64,000 bases of DNA from Chondrus crispus (GCF_000350225.1 NW_005178858.1:62001-126000), one strand, 5' to 3'. Counted from the stretch's first letter, positions 54,401 through 63,689 are shown. Made by a program: numbers and translations. Notes: generated by a model from the letters alone, not told the origin.

Positions 54401-55906
54401 GGGTGCTTTGTAGATCGGCTTCGCACCGGGCTTCAGCTCGATGCGATGCTTCGTAGCATCGATCTTACCCAAGTGGCCGGACCACATGTCCTTGAACTCG
54501 GACAGCATGTCCATAATTTCCGACCGGACGGTACTGTCTTCTGCACCAATATGGACGTCTTCTTCCCACGAGCCGGTCTTCTCCGCGTCCGTATCGGTCC
54601 GCTCATCCGCGTTAGCGGGATTGACACTGTGGGCTTCGTCCGTTTCCGGTTCTTCTCGTCGCGCGCCTCCTCCCGTAGCGGTGGTGGATTTAATTCTGCC
54701 ATCGTCCGTAACGGGTCCTTCTCGTCGCGCACATTCCCCCGCGGGTGAGGAATTAATCCTGCCTTCGGCCGTAACTGGTTGTTCGCGTCGCGCCTGTTCC
54801 TCCGTAGCGGTCGAGGAATTATTTTTGTTCCCTCCCCCTTCCTTAGCGTCGGCCTCTCCGGGGACCGGCACGCCAAGTGTCAGGATGTGTGTGGGGGATG
54901 GCAACGCGAGGCCAACAACGGTATGCTTGGGGACGTGGGCCGCGCGGCTTCCGAAGTTGCTAACAAGCACCGTAAACGGCTCGCCCGGGAAGAGGTCCAT
55001 GACCCCCTGGGCCATCAGGCATAAATTCTTATGCGCCGTTTTGGGGTGGTTTTGCAGGAAGCAAAGCCCCCCAACCGGTGTTGCGACGCGTACCATCGCT
55101 TGGGTCATCGGCGGTATCGTGACCCCCTTGACCACGCGAACTTTCCGTGACGGTACGTTCGTCGGGAACTGCGCGCGCTTCCGGTCGGCCGAATTTTCCT
55201 CCTGCGGGAGCTGCTGCGACGGTCCCCTCGAGGCCATCTTGCGGTCGTGCCTCGAGGGCGTGACTCCCGTCAGCGCTACGGACGCCGCATGATGGAACAG
55301 CACCTTCCTCTGCGGTGGCAGGATCGCCTTCACGTGGCGATCCAGGAACGTGGTCCCGAGGATACAGTCCACCGCGAGGTTGGTGACGACCAAGAACGGC
55401 ACGCGCGCGACGAACTCACCAATCCGGACGTACAGTTTGAGCTCGCCGAGGGCCTTCATCGACCTATTCGAAGCGTCGATGAGCGGCGGGCTCCGCGCGG
55501 ACTGGATGGCAGCGCGCCACGGTTCTGCCACACAGCGTAGGTGGATTAGATTCGGGCCGGCGCCCGAATCTAGAACCGGCGTGATGGCGCGCATCATCGC
55601 GCGTCGTCGTCCGACCGTTGCGGTGACCTTATAATTTTGCTTCTTGAAGAAGCAAATTGCCGCTTCGTCCGTTCGGCTCTGCGATGGCGCGCGTACCGAA
55701 GCGGTCGACGGGGTGCCTTGTTTATTGAGGCTTGGCACGGGGAGGATCGTCGACGCCTCTACGCGTCCTCCCCGGCTTCCCCCGTCAACCCAAGGTCCTC
55801 GGGCCCCTCGTCCGTCAGCGGTAGCGCGGGTTCTTCCGATTGGACGGCCTCGCGCGGCTCGACCACGTTGATGCCCGTGGGAGCTTGCGCACGCGAATTT
55901 CGCCAC
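51461..55906 (-). CDS. pol: Ty3/gypsy pol with chromodomain, 1481 aa, intact
   Basis: A single open frame encodes the complete polyprotein. Aspartic protease: VLDSGAGPN (about residue 110). Reverse transcriptase: FCVDYRKLNAVT, TTLDCNSGYWQV and active-site YLDDVIVYS (about 645). RNase H: LDTDACGHQVGCALLQ (about 796) and AERNYTTTEKECLA. Integrase: HPRLAGHPG...CTSCAAT zinc finger (about 1038-1080), and catalytic Asp in VAMDLLG (about 1104), Asp in LTDNGPQF (about 1168) and Glu in NGQTERFN (about 1203). A GPY/F-like stretch (TEGPFRVRSATD) follows. Chromodomain: EYVVDRIVGHRKTRGG, YKVRWYGYAASDDTYEPSEGLP (about 1422-1475). The first 80 residues overlap gag by 148 bp in the -1 frame and are translated only if ribosomes shift, so the true N-terminus is set by frameshifting, not by the first ATG. 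Confidence 0.95.
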   Translation of the reverse strand: MAKFACASSHGHQRGRAARGRPIGRTRATADGRGARGPWVDGGSRGGRVEASTILPVPSLNKQGTPSTASVRAPSQSRTDEAAICFFKKQNYKVTATVGRRRAMMRAITPVLDSGAGPNLIHLRCVAEPWRAAIQSARSPPLIDASNRSMKALGELKLYVRIGEFVARVPFLVVTNLAVDCILGTTFLDRHVKAILPPQRKVLFHHAASVALTGVTPSRHDRKMASRGPSQQLPQEENSADRKRAQFPTNVPSRKVRVVKGVTIPPMTQAMVRVATPVGGLCFLQNHPKTAHKNLCLMAQGVMDLFPGEPFTVLVSNFGSRAAHVPKHTVVGLALPSPTHILTLGVPVPGEADAKEGGGNKNNSSTATEEQARREQPVTAEGRINSSPAGECARREGPVTDDGRIKSTTATGGGARREEPETDEAHSVNPANADERTDTDAEKTGSWEEDVHIGAEDSTVRSEIMDMLSEFKDMWSGHLGKIDATKHRIELKPGAKPIYKAPYRAGPIAREKEKKEIDRMLHAGVIEPTSAEWASPVVFVPKKDGTMRFCVDYRKLNAVTVRDSYPLPRMDECIDSLGDATVFTTLDCNSGYWQVEIAEEDRDKTTFASHSGLYRFLRMPFGLKNAPATFQRAVDIILSRVKWETALVYLDDVIVYSRTVTEHMAHVREVLRLLHTAGVSLKLAKCAFFDTSVTYLGHVIRPGRLEVERRNVIAIERARAPTNQTELRSFLGMCNVYRRFVQGFAKIATPLNKKTGKNQPYEFEILTDAEYAAFEELKRRLVSPPILALPRYGRKYTLDTDACGHQVGCALLQEQPDGGTRPIGYWSRALTDAERNYTTTEKECLAVVWSILTLRPYLYGSAFNLRTDHEALRWVLNLADSSGRLARWRLRLAEYDYEVQYRPGVKHQLADGESRLRTDGGDTEPVDDEVPCFAVQYEEGSEALLDNVHWDPPQDRPDGCHTLAITPEERDAASISVEEFLREQAEDAFCRFAAETVGTPNSKFDIDRYGFLVRTSPLDGTLQRVVPTRLRPRVLYLARHPRLAGHPGATRMYYTLRREYYWPHMASDAFSTVRNCTSCAATRGTLVKNQKDLKLFPAAGPLEFVAMDLLGPLPKTAHGNQHVLVITDRFSKLTRSIPLRTTTASVVANAFLDNWVYVYGAPRYVLTDNGPQFAAKFFDAVCALLGVRHYLTTAYHPQSNGQTERFNRTLVQRLRHYVEEHQRDWDDYVQPLTFAYNTQVHRSTETTPFDLVLTRPPSGLILPGTVPQDAGTHREDARTPVQYKRATLRKLRDALDRARTKLSASQKRYKDDFDKKVRFRPVVVAGDFVYVDRPPRPLTSVERRTRAQGTTGTDELSVKLLPKTEGPFRVRSATDTTVLIEQDGVENRVSIDRVTKMPRGPGDPVASAIPSASDAQTTTPRAEYVVDRIVGHRKTRGGTEYKVRWYGYAASDDTYEPSEGLPQPFIDRYWRTRQGRTSALA

Positions 55907-57494
55907 GCGGTCGGCGGTTGGCGCTCGAACGGCGAACCCGGGCGGAGACCTTGACGGATCCGAAGCTTTTGATAATTGGCCTCGCGGGCCTGCAAAAGCT
56001 TCGAACGCAGCGCGCTATCCGCCACCACAGGACATTGCTCCTGTCGGTGGGTCAGGTCCAGACAGAACCGGCACGGCGGGGGTCCCGGTAATCCTTGGTT
56101 GAAGAACCGGACCCGATGGTTCTGTACTGGCCTTCCGTACGGATGTGCGCGCGCGTCACCGTGTTGGGCGGGCGCCATCGGCGCGCCCGCCGGGGACGAG
56201 GCAGGTGACGGATGGTAGCTAGTCGGCGGCGAGCTAAGCGAGCTCGGCGTCGCCGACTGGTCCGTCACCGCCAGTATCTCCTCCGTTTCGGTTCCGCGCG
56301 CTGTCGGGAGTTCAGACAGGGACTCGACCGACAGCACGGGCCTTGTCCGCGCGTTGCGCGTGAATCTTCTCACCGAATCGGACGGTGCTTGAGGCGACGC
56401 GAGCGAGGTCGCCTGTCTTCGAGCCGAGCGGTGCGTCTCGCCTATCGCTTGCGCGTAGCGTGCCACCGCTTGGTAGTCCACGCCCGGATGCGTCGCGAGA
56501 TAATTCCGCACCTGCGCGCACGTCGCTGGCAGAAGTCCCTCAACAAAAAGGGACTTCAGGCGCCTGTCCGAAAATACGGTTCCGCAGCGCAACGCCTTGT
56601 CCCACAACTGGTTACTGTACACCTCCTCCGTCATATTAGAGCTCTGACGGAAGGAGGTGACATCACCGACCGCTTCGGAAATAACTTCGTCAGTCGCGTA
56701 CGTGCGCAATAAAAAGTTAACAACTTCCGCGTAGGTTTCGAGCATATCGCGCTGCTCCGCATCGACCGCCATGGTGTTCCCGTGTAGCCTGGACTGGAGC
56801 AAGGCGTGAGCCTGCCCAGTCAAATAAAACTGGAAACACCATACGGCCGCGCCTTCGCTGACCCCATTGTGGTCGCAGGCCATCTTGAAGCGCGCGAGAA
56901 ATCCTAGCACCGCGATTGGATCTTGACCACCGAATGTGTGGGTTTTCAGCTGGACGTCCAACTTCTTCCGATATCGGTTAACTCGCCGCGCGGTACTCGC
57001 GTCGTAGCGCGCGCTGCGATTTTCCAGCCTATACGTGCGGTAGTCGACGGCCTTGGTGAACAGGTCGTTCAGCGGCCTGATCACCGGCAGCCGTTTCGGA
57101 TCCCGCCTCGGGGCAGACCGGCGGTCTCTGCCCCTGCGGTGGCGGTCTCCTTCTCCGCCGGGGCTACTGTAGCCCTCCGGATCGGAGTCTTCTCGCCGGA
57201 ACCGACGTCGGTCGCGCGCATTGCGACCTCTGCGGTCGCCTCTGCGCGATCCGTCCGACTCGGTGTCCTCGTCATCGGAGGGGTATCCACCTCCTCCGGC
57301 ATCGCGGTATCGCGTATAGCGTCCTTCGCGGTTATCATCGGAGGGGTAACCGACCCCTCCGGCATCGCGGTATCGCGTGTAGCGTCCGTCGCGGTTATCA
57401 TCGGAGGGGTACCCGACCCCTCCGGCATCGCGGTATCGCGCGTAGCGTCCGTCGCGGTTCTTGCGCGTCGCCCTGTGGCGACGTCTTGTGTCTT
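55759..57494 (-). CDS. gag: Gag capsid and nucleocapsid part
   Basis: The frame is open from at least 57494 and has no obvious ATG of its own. It starts with a repetitive hydrophilic linker in which a 21-residue unit (RYTRYRDAGGVGYPSDDN plus three more) is repeated three times. Then come LFTKAVDYRTYRLENRSARYD, the capsid-like Gag fold (VLGFLARFKMACDHNGVSEGAAVWCFQFYLTGQAHALL; MLETYAEVVNFLLRTYATDE; LFVEGLLPATCAQV) and one zinc knuckle, CRFCLDLTHRQEQC (C-x2-C-x4-H-x4-C). It ends at 55759, overlapping pol. The N-terminal Gag frame (57495-58235) is one base off, with at least 160 bp in which both frames are open. Confidence 0.85.
57274..57462 (-). repeat. 63 bp tandem repeat, three copies
   Basis: Units start at 57274, 57337 and 57400 (each with ATCGGAGGGGTA) with period 63. 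As 63 is a multiple of three, the repeat adds a 21-residue unit to the Gag linker and keeps the frame. Confidence 0.9.
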
Positions 57495-58235
57495 CTACGG
57501 CTGTCGCTTTTCTGTCGCGAAGCGCCCCAGGCGGTTTTCTGTCCCGCGGGGGCCAGCCGTATCGGCGAGTACGGGAGGGCCATTTTCTGTGGGCCCTCCT
57601 GTAGCACCATAAATTGGTGGGAGGTAAATGGTCTTACCCTCCGGGTGAGGGGCCATTGTACCGATCCCGGGTGCGGCGCCGATCGGTTCAGCGTGCGATA
57701 GCGTAGGATCCGGAGCGGTCGAGTCGCGCTGCTCGCGTGCGTCGACTCCTGCTCCGGCGAAGGTCGTGGCCAGACGATTGGCCACGGCGGAGCTGATGGC
57801 TCCCTTTAGAGCCGTACCGGACGGGGATTCTTCATCCACAGTGGTGAGCGCGGTCACCACCTCGCATTGGACTTGAGCGGGTAGAAGTTCGTCCAAAAGC
57901 GGTGGTATCGCGCTGCGTACGTGCGCGTCCACGAGCGCGGGCACCGTTCGGTCGAGGCATACGCGCGCTACCTGGGGGAGTTCCGTAGCGAGGAACTCCT
58001 CGACCCAGGCCTGGATGCGCGGCTGAATCGCGTCGACCATCCATTGGACGCGATTCTCGGTGCCTGCCGAGACGGCCGGCGTAACATCCGATGCGGACGC
58101 TCGCGTGCGGCCCGGTCGCGGTGGCGGTCGCAGCAGGGCTTCCGGGTTCTCCACCCGGGGGCGCGGTGCGCCACTGCCACTGCGGGTGCTCAGACGCCCG
58201 GAGGCGGAGTCTCCCCCTTCTTCCGGTCGGTTCAT
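57495..58235 (-). CDS. gag: Gag N-terminal part
   Basis: I take the start at ATG 58235 (MNRPEEGGDSASG). The protein has a basic leader, then a helical stretch (VQWMVDAIQPRIQAWVEEFLATELPQVARVCLDRTVPALVDAHVRSAIPPLLDELL), then a flexible part ending RLGRFATEKRQP at a TAG. It corresponds in position to the coiled-coil N-terminus of Gag in the other Ty3 element. To join the capsid frame a -1 shift (or one-base difference) is needed somewhere between about 57660 and 57495. Confidence 0.75.
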   Translation of the reverse strand: MNRPEEGGDSASGRLSTRSGSGAPRPRVENPEALLRPPPRPGRTRASASDVTPAVSAGTENRVQWMVDAIQPRIQAWVEEFLATELPQVARVCLDRTVPALVDAHVRSAIPPLLDELLPAQVQCEVVTALTTVDEESPSGTALKGAISSAVANRLATTFAGAGVDAREQRDSTAPDPTLSHAEPIGAAPGIGTMAPHPEGKTIYLPPIYGATGGPTENGPPVLADTAGPRGTENRLGRFATEKRQP

Positions 58236-58346
58236 CGTCGAATACGCTTCGCGATCGACGCGGTGATTTGTCAACCTTTTCCGTCCGTACGGTTCTGCGC
58301 GCGATCGAGCGACCACGCGTGCGGCTCAACCTCGAGAGTTATCCCC

Positions 58347-58361
58347 TCCACAAGAGTACCA
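58347..58361 (-). other. Putative primer-binding site
   Basis: On the minus strand TGGTACTCTTGTGGA starts two bases after the 5' LTR. The TGG start fits a tRNA 3' CCA end; the tRNA is not identified. Confidence 0.6.
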
Positions 58362-58363
58362 AA

Positions 58364-58982
58364 TGTGGGATAACTCCTCTCCGCCCTGGGTTGGGTGAGA
58401 GGCGGAGGCTTTAGCGAGGGAGCACGCGGCGCGGACGCGACGCGCCAATTGAACCGATCGGACGAGCTCGCGAAAAGGGAGTGGCTCACTGGCCGGTTAC
58501 GCGCAGTCGCCCCGTGGTGCGTAAACGGGAGCGACCGGTAACGGGTTAGAAGCCAGCGCGCGCGGCGGACAACCAAAACGGACGTACGTAGGCGCAAAAG
58601 GGACGGGGGCGAGCTTGCCCCCGTTTACTGGTGGGGACGGGTGCCAGGTCTTAACCCCGCAGGGGGACGCCTCGGACACCTGTCCCAGTACAGTAGTACA
58701 GTACCTGCCGCCTAGTGCGTGCCGGGTACTGTACACAATTAAAAAACTAGCGCCATAATTGCTACTACCGCACGGCCGCTGCTACTACACGTGTGCACCA
58801 CTGTACACGCGTGTTGCTTACAGACTACCGCACGGACGACACGTGTGCTACGTACACGTACGCCAGATTACGACCGCTCGGCATGCGCGCGCGCTCGCTA
58901 CACGTGGGCACAGCCGCCCACGTGTATACCGTATACGGCCGTCCGATGACCTCCGCGCGCTCGCGCCGGTCATTATACTACA
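58364..58982 (-). repeat. 5' LTR of the 10.9 kb element
   Basis: Reads as identical to 48082-48700, with the same four CACGTG sites, and is followed by target duplication AACCG. Confidence 0.96.
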
Positions 58983-59147
58983 AACCGCTCGCGCATGCCC
59001 GCGTTCTCCCCGATCCCGCTCTACCACCGCTACCTCGAGCCCGTGCTTGGTACCGTGGGTGGGCCGTGCTTCTATCTTCCCGCCGACCGGGGTCTTTCCG
59101 AACTGTCAGTACTCACCCCTCTCGTCGTTGGGGGTGATTATAGTACA
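58983..59147 (+). repeat. GC-rich LTR-like block, right part
   Basis: Continuation of the block at 47680-48081 on the other side of the inserted Ty3 element. It ends about GATTATAGTACA, similar to the end of the 10.9 kb element's LTR (CATTATACTACA), after which the sequence turns AT-rich. Confidence 0.45.
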
Positions 59148-59180
59148 TATTTGAGACATTTTCTTTCCCACGACCCCCAT

Positions 59181-60769
59181 TTACCAACGCCCATGAAAGT
59201 TTTTGACAAATGCTTTGTGCTTGTTCTTCCACTTCTCATTAAAACTTCGTAACAAAATATACGCATTTGTAGAGCTCACATCTAAACGCCAGAATAAAAT
59301 CGGCATCCATACGCGACGAGAGGGCATGTGACTTGTGTACACTGCACGTCATTGATCTGCAATGTCCACACCGCCCCTGTGGAAATTGTAGTCATCAATT
59401 ACTGCTGGTATCTTCATATTATTAACGGGTGCATTGCCAAATACATCGCGAATCCTCCTTCCGTTTGTGGACACATCAGCCGTGGGCGCTTATGCGTCCG
59501 TTCCAAGGTTTTGTTGAGGCCCACCTCATGCTTCTTTGTTAGAATTTGCACCGCGTCATTGTCGATCCACGTCAAAGCAAGTACTTTTCCATCTTGACAG
59601 GTGGGCGCGCCCATGGTATTCCAAGGTAGTTTAACATTCTTTTTCCCCCTCAATGCCAGGGACTTTGGAAACCCAGAGGCGTTCGATCGCACAGTCCCCA
59701 CTGCGGCAATATGTTTAGAACGTAGGAGGGCGAAAAGTTGCGGGGTGGAAAAAAGATTATCGATGTAGATGACAGACATTTGGGCCTCGTTGTTTCGCGA
59801 AAACGGGACGTTACGCGGTAGCCTTTCTGACAGCTTGGCCACGACGGCAGAGGAGTGCACAAGAGTTCCTTTGTTTTCCTTGCAATGTATCCAGCGGTCT
59901 TTGTTCGAGTGTGGGAAAGCGTTGAACATGTACCCACTGTCACACAGAGCCCACACTTTGAATCCGGACCCAATTGGCTTGTTCCTGATTCGTACTGTCT
60001 CAGAGCAGCGGCCGTAGTTCATTATCATCATTTCATCCACACTCACCTGGTACCCCGGAAACGAAAACTGGGAAGACGCATCAGGAACATGAGACAAGAA
60101 TGGTTCTAAGTTTGAGAAAAAGTAATCTCGCCCATTGTCTGCTTCGGGGTGGCAAAGGTGGATGTATCTCTTCAGTTGTTGAAAGCGAAACATACTCATC
60201 GCACCCATTACGCTATGTGACGGCCCCTTCCCTGTGCGGTCCCAATAGCCTTCGATACATGGGCACTTGTATACCCCCATGTACAACGCCAAGCCAAAGA
60301 AAAATTGGATATCCTGCCATGTAGCATTTTTCCATCTCCGTCCCTTCCCGGCCTCCTTCTCTTTCGCATATTCATTCGTATTTTCAGCAATGGTTTGAAT
60401 GATTGAAGTTGGCACGAATTTCTTAAATTTTTTTAGAGGAGTGTGCTCATCGCTTTTGCGGAAGTAAAAGTAGTTTGGACGCCCTCGTGGTGTACACCTT
60501 TCGGGGTCGAGATGCATAGGATGAAATGAGGGGAGATATGTAGGGAACGATGGGGCAGGGGTCTCTATGGATTACTGAGGGGGAAGGGAGGATGGCAGTG
60601 AGATAGCTTGACGCACCAAATGAGCAATTGGAATACCGTCCTCATTTTCGGAATGTTTGACGTTTTCATCTTCCTGCTCGGTGCCGGGTGGGAAGATGAG
60701 AATTGTTTCATCATGGAGGCCAAACGCACTCTCACTCTCGGAGTCTGTCTCGGAGAGGGAGGCATCCAT
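59181..60769 (-). pseudogene. PiggyBac transposase, N-terminal and catalytic parts, broken
   Basis: The frame from ATG 60769 gives the acidic N-terminus usual for piggyBac (DASLSETDSESESAFG; EQEDENVKHSENEDG). After one in-frame TAA near 60573 it continues as a 367-codon open stretch with the DDE_Tnp_1_7 domain: WKNATWQDIQFFFGLALYMG, VSVDEMMIMNYGR (first Asp), VIYIDNLFSTPQLF (second Asp) and LTWIDNDAVQIL (third Asp). At about 59420 the frame shifts; the next frame reads AVIDDYNFHRGGVDIADQ (the conserved DYN-x3-GGVD motif), a TGA, then AYILLRSFNEKWKNKHKAF. The tail lies at 47282-47641, beyond the nested insertions. Four lesions or interruptions make this copy inactive. Confidence 0.88.
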
Positions 60770-61129
60770 CTCGGGGATACGGTGCAGTAGTTGGAAGGGG
60801 GCACATGTTCCGTATTTTTCTTCTACGTGGGAGAGTTTTGAAGAATTGAGGGGTCGAACGTTGTCATTTTTTTGGGCGGGAACGTCAGAAAATATGTCCC
60901 GTTTGACATGAGAAATCCAAATCTGACGTCAGATGTGATTGGGCGGAAAGGCAACAATGAGCTCTGGCCAAATTTTCGCCTCTATTCAGGATCGAATACA
61001 GTCCAGGGGGTAGGGGCGCAATACTGGGCATATGCATGGTCCAAATGTGCATTAATGAGCCCCCTGTAGTATACATCAAAAACGATTGTGTTTCTTCAAA
61101 ACCTCCGGTTCCGTGTGTGTACGGTCATA

Positions 61130-63213
61130 CAGGGGGGATCCTCAATAGTTCGCACTTGAACAGTTCGCTTGGTCAATAGTTCGCTCTTCCGACAATGTCA
61201 CGCCTTCTCAGACGTGTACAAGTGTATAGACATAGACCGGTGCGGCCGTCGCTGTCCTTCCGAAACCTGTTGGCAGTCCTTCTCCCACTGCGACCGAGAG
61301 CGTGACCATTATCCCCTCTACATCTTCGACCCCCCGCAAGCGCCAACAAGGAGCGCAATGGCGTCAAAATCCGCACCCACGATCAAAAGCATACGCAAAA
61401 GATTGACACTTTCAGAAAATGCAGATATTATCCACCAGTTATCTGCTGGATCCACCGTGAGAGATACAGCCTCTCGATTCGCCTGTAATCCACGAACAAT
61501 TCAAAAGATCCGAAAGAATTCTGCCAAACTTCTCGCTGTTGTGCAAGAGGGAACTCCCAACGCACAGTTCAAGGCACTTGAAGCGCCCAAATTTCCCGAC
61601 ATCGATGAGGCACTGTACGAATTTGTGCAAATTGCTCGTGGAGAAAAGCTACACCTCTCAGGCTCCGTCCTTCGCTGTCGCGCCATGCAAATTCGAGAAA
61701 GCCTTCGGAAAATGGACCATTCGCATGCAGAAATAAATCGCCTAGAATCTTTCTCCCCCTCTCCAGCGTAGGTGACATCTTTCACACGGAGGCATGCACT
61801 GAGTTCTGTGAGACTACAAGGCGAGGGCGGAAGCGTTTCAGTTAGGTATGTTTCGGCTGGGATATGTCGTCTTCGAGAACATCTAGCAGATTTTGACGAA
61901 GAATTCATCTTCAACATGGATGGGACTGGCTTGTTTTTAAGCTTTTCCCGAAGAAAACCTACGTTCTATCATATGAGGACAGCGATAAACTCAGAGGGAC
62001 CAAGCATATGAAGGCCAAAGCACGTGTGTCCCTCTATGTTTGTACAAATGCCACGGGTACATTGAAAGTGCCGATAAGCATTATTGGTACAGCCCGAAAT
62101 CCCCGATGTTTCAGGAAAGGTCGCCCTGCCGTTCAGTACTTCAGCCAGAAGAACGCGTGGTCGGACTCCGTCACGTTTCGTAAATGGTTTTATTGTGTCT
62201 TTTTGCCCTTTATTCGCGGAAAAACGTCGCATAACGTGGCGCTCGTGATGGACAACTGCGGACCGCATGGACCAGACCTCCTTGACGCGCGAGGGCAAGT
62301 TTAAAATTTACACTTCCACCGAACTGTACCTCTGTTTTCCAACCAATGGACATGGAGGTAATTGCAGCCTTGAAACTTAAATAAAAGTCACGATTACTGG
62401 AGCACATATCTGCCACAGTTGAACACCGGGATGCTCTTCGCGAAGGAGCCAAAACATGAAAGCAGGAAAGAAAGGGCTGGATGAGGGTCATGACTCGCAC
62501 ATGTTAGATGTCTGTGATTTAATTTTGGAAGCCTGGGAAGAACTTTCTGAGAGAACGATCGCCCGCTGTTGGATCAAGGCAGACATTCTGCCACGAGTTG
62601 CCAATAGCAAGCTGATCGGTATTCACGGAAAAGTGAAGAGGGAAAAAGCGTTTATTGAAGAAGAAGATATCTCGGCTATCGCGACAATGTTTTCAAATAT
62701 AAGACTTTACAGTGGAGAAGATGTGGCATCCGGTGCGGATTTTATTGATGCAGGTGATCTGCGTAGATGGGTTACGATTGAAGACGAGGAGCGTGTACGA
62801 GAGACATTGGTCAATGGGTCAATGATTCGTTTGATGTGGTCGAGGAGTGTTTAAGGGGGAGCCCAATCACGCAGGGGAACGTTGAAATCCAGGAAGACTC
62901 TGCGGATGAAATGCCAATTGTTGCAGAGAAACTACTACCGCTTACTGATCTTGTGCAGTTGTTTGAGGGGGTGGAGTCTTTAGCGGAAAGGGTAGGTGTC
63001 GATACGGCCTGCGAAGGGCTTCGACGAGCAAAGCGAGCATTTTTCGAGGCCTACCGAGAGCAGACGAGGAAGAGAACACGTCAGACGCTCATTTCCGAGC
63101 ATTTTGAGCAATAAAGTACATGTGGCAGCAATGCGATCTTAACAGTTCGTTCTGTCAATAGTTCGTATTTCTGGATCCTGGCACGGGGGCGAACTATTGA
63201 GCGGTACCTACTG
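61130..63213 (+). mobile_element. Pogo/Tigger-like transposon, degenerate
   Basis: A 2084 bp element flanked by TA (61128-61129 and 63214-63215). The left end is CAGGGGGGATCCTCAATAGTTCGC; the right end read inwards is CAGTAGGTACCGCTCAATAG then TTCGC. The 12 bases TCAATAGTTCGC match exactly. Related TCAATAGTTCG and ACAGTTCGyT blocks recur inside both ends (61159-61185 and 63141-63168). Confidence 0.8.
61358..63114 (+). pseudogene. Pogo/Tigger transposase, broken
   Basis: From ATG 61358 the first frame gives a helix-turn-helix of the pipsqueak/CENP-B type (KRLTLSENADIIHQLSAGSTVRDTASRFACNPRTIQKIRK) and a second DNA-binding region (FPDIDEALYEFVQIARGEKLHLSG). Later frames give FDEEFIFNMDGTGL (first Asp) and KARVSLYVCTNATGTLKVPI with IIGTARNPRCFRK. 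Next come ALVMDNCGPHG (second Asp) and, in yet another frame, LPPNCTSVFQPMDMEVIAALK (third Asp, about 62340). The C-terminal 220 codons (62456-63114) are nearly open and end RQTLISEHFEQ, close to a PIP box. At least four frameshifts, near 61770, 61980, 62300 and 62840, break the gene. Confidence 0.8.
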
Positions 63214-63228
63214 TAGCACCGTCGCCCT

Positions 63229-63290
63229 CGTACTCGTATAGTAACGGAGGCTCCCCACTACATAGTTCTCAGACTTATATCACAATTACA
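63229..63290. repeat. Short repeat shared with 22690-22745
   Basis: TATAGTAACGGAGGCTCCCC followed by a CATAGTTCT block; see the entry at 22690. Confidence 0.4.
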
Positions 63291-63396
63291 GGTTCGTACT
63301 TAAATATTATGAACAATACTCCGCCAAATGCGCAGTAATTTTCCCGTAGATTTGTAAGAGCATCCCCACCGGTAGAATCAAATACCCAAACAACTA

Positions 63397-63455
63397 AAAT
63401 TTGATGATTTGATGTCGATTGAAACCCCCACCGGTGCAACCAAATCATCAAATTT
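63397..63455. repeat. Inverted repeat, possible MITE end
   Basis: AAATTTGATGATTTG (63397-63411) is the exact reverse complement of 63441-63455. The motif CCCCACCGGT occurs before it (63364-63373) and inside it (63426-63435). This organisation recalls small non-autonomous DNA transposons, but full ends were not defined. Confidence 0.45.
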
Positions 63456-63689
63456 TTGGTGTCGATCTAAAAATCGAAATCAAATATCAGGAATTTGGTT
63501 CGGGTAGTCTCTGTTTGATTACTCTTGACAATCCAGTTGTGCACGTTCTATTGGTCGACCGAAACGGCTTCCCACCAAAAAGTGCATCGATGCGGTATTT
63601 GTCTCGAGATTACCAGTGTCTCCCGCCGATCCAGAATGCTCACTACGGCGTGCATGCTCTTCCCCCTTCCATCCCTCCAGAACGTCGAC

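Larger units (their letters stand above)
48082..58982 (-). mobile_element. Ty3/gypsy chromovirus-type LTR retrotransposon, 10.9 kb
   Basis: Two 619 bp LTRs (48082-48700 and 58364-58982) that I read as identical, with a 5 bp duplication AACCG at 48077-48081 and 58983-58987. Transcription runs leftwards: 5' LTR, primer-binding site, gag, a single uninterrupted pol ending in a chromodomain, then an antisense gene and 3' LTR. Identical LTRs and an open pol point to very recent transposition. It is strikingly GC-rich compared with the surrounding DNA. Confidence 0.96.

Noticed and set aside
56923..57612. Plus-strand 229-codon frame over gag of the 10.9 kb element
   Set aside because: Shadow of gag; its repeats simply mirror the 63 bp tandem repeat.
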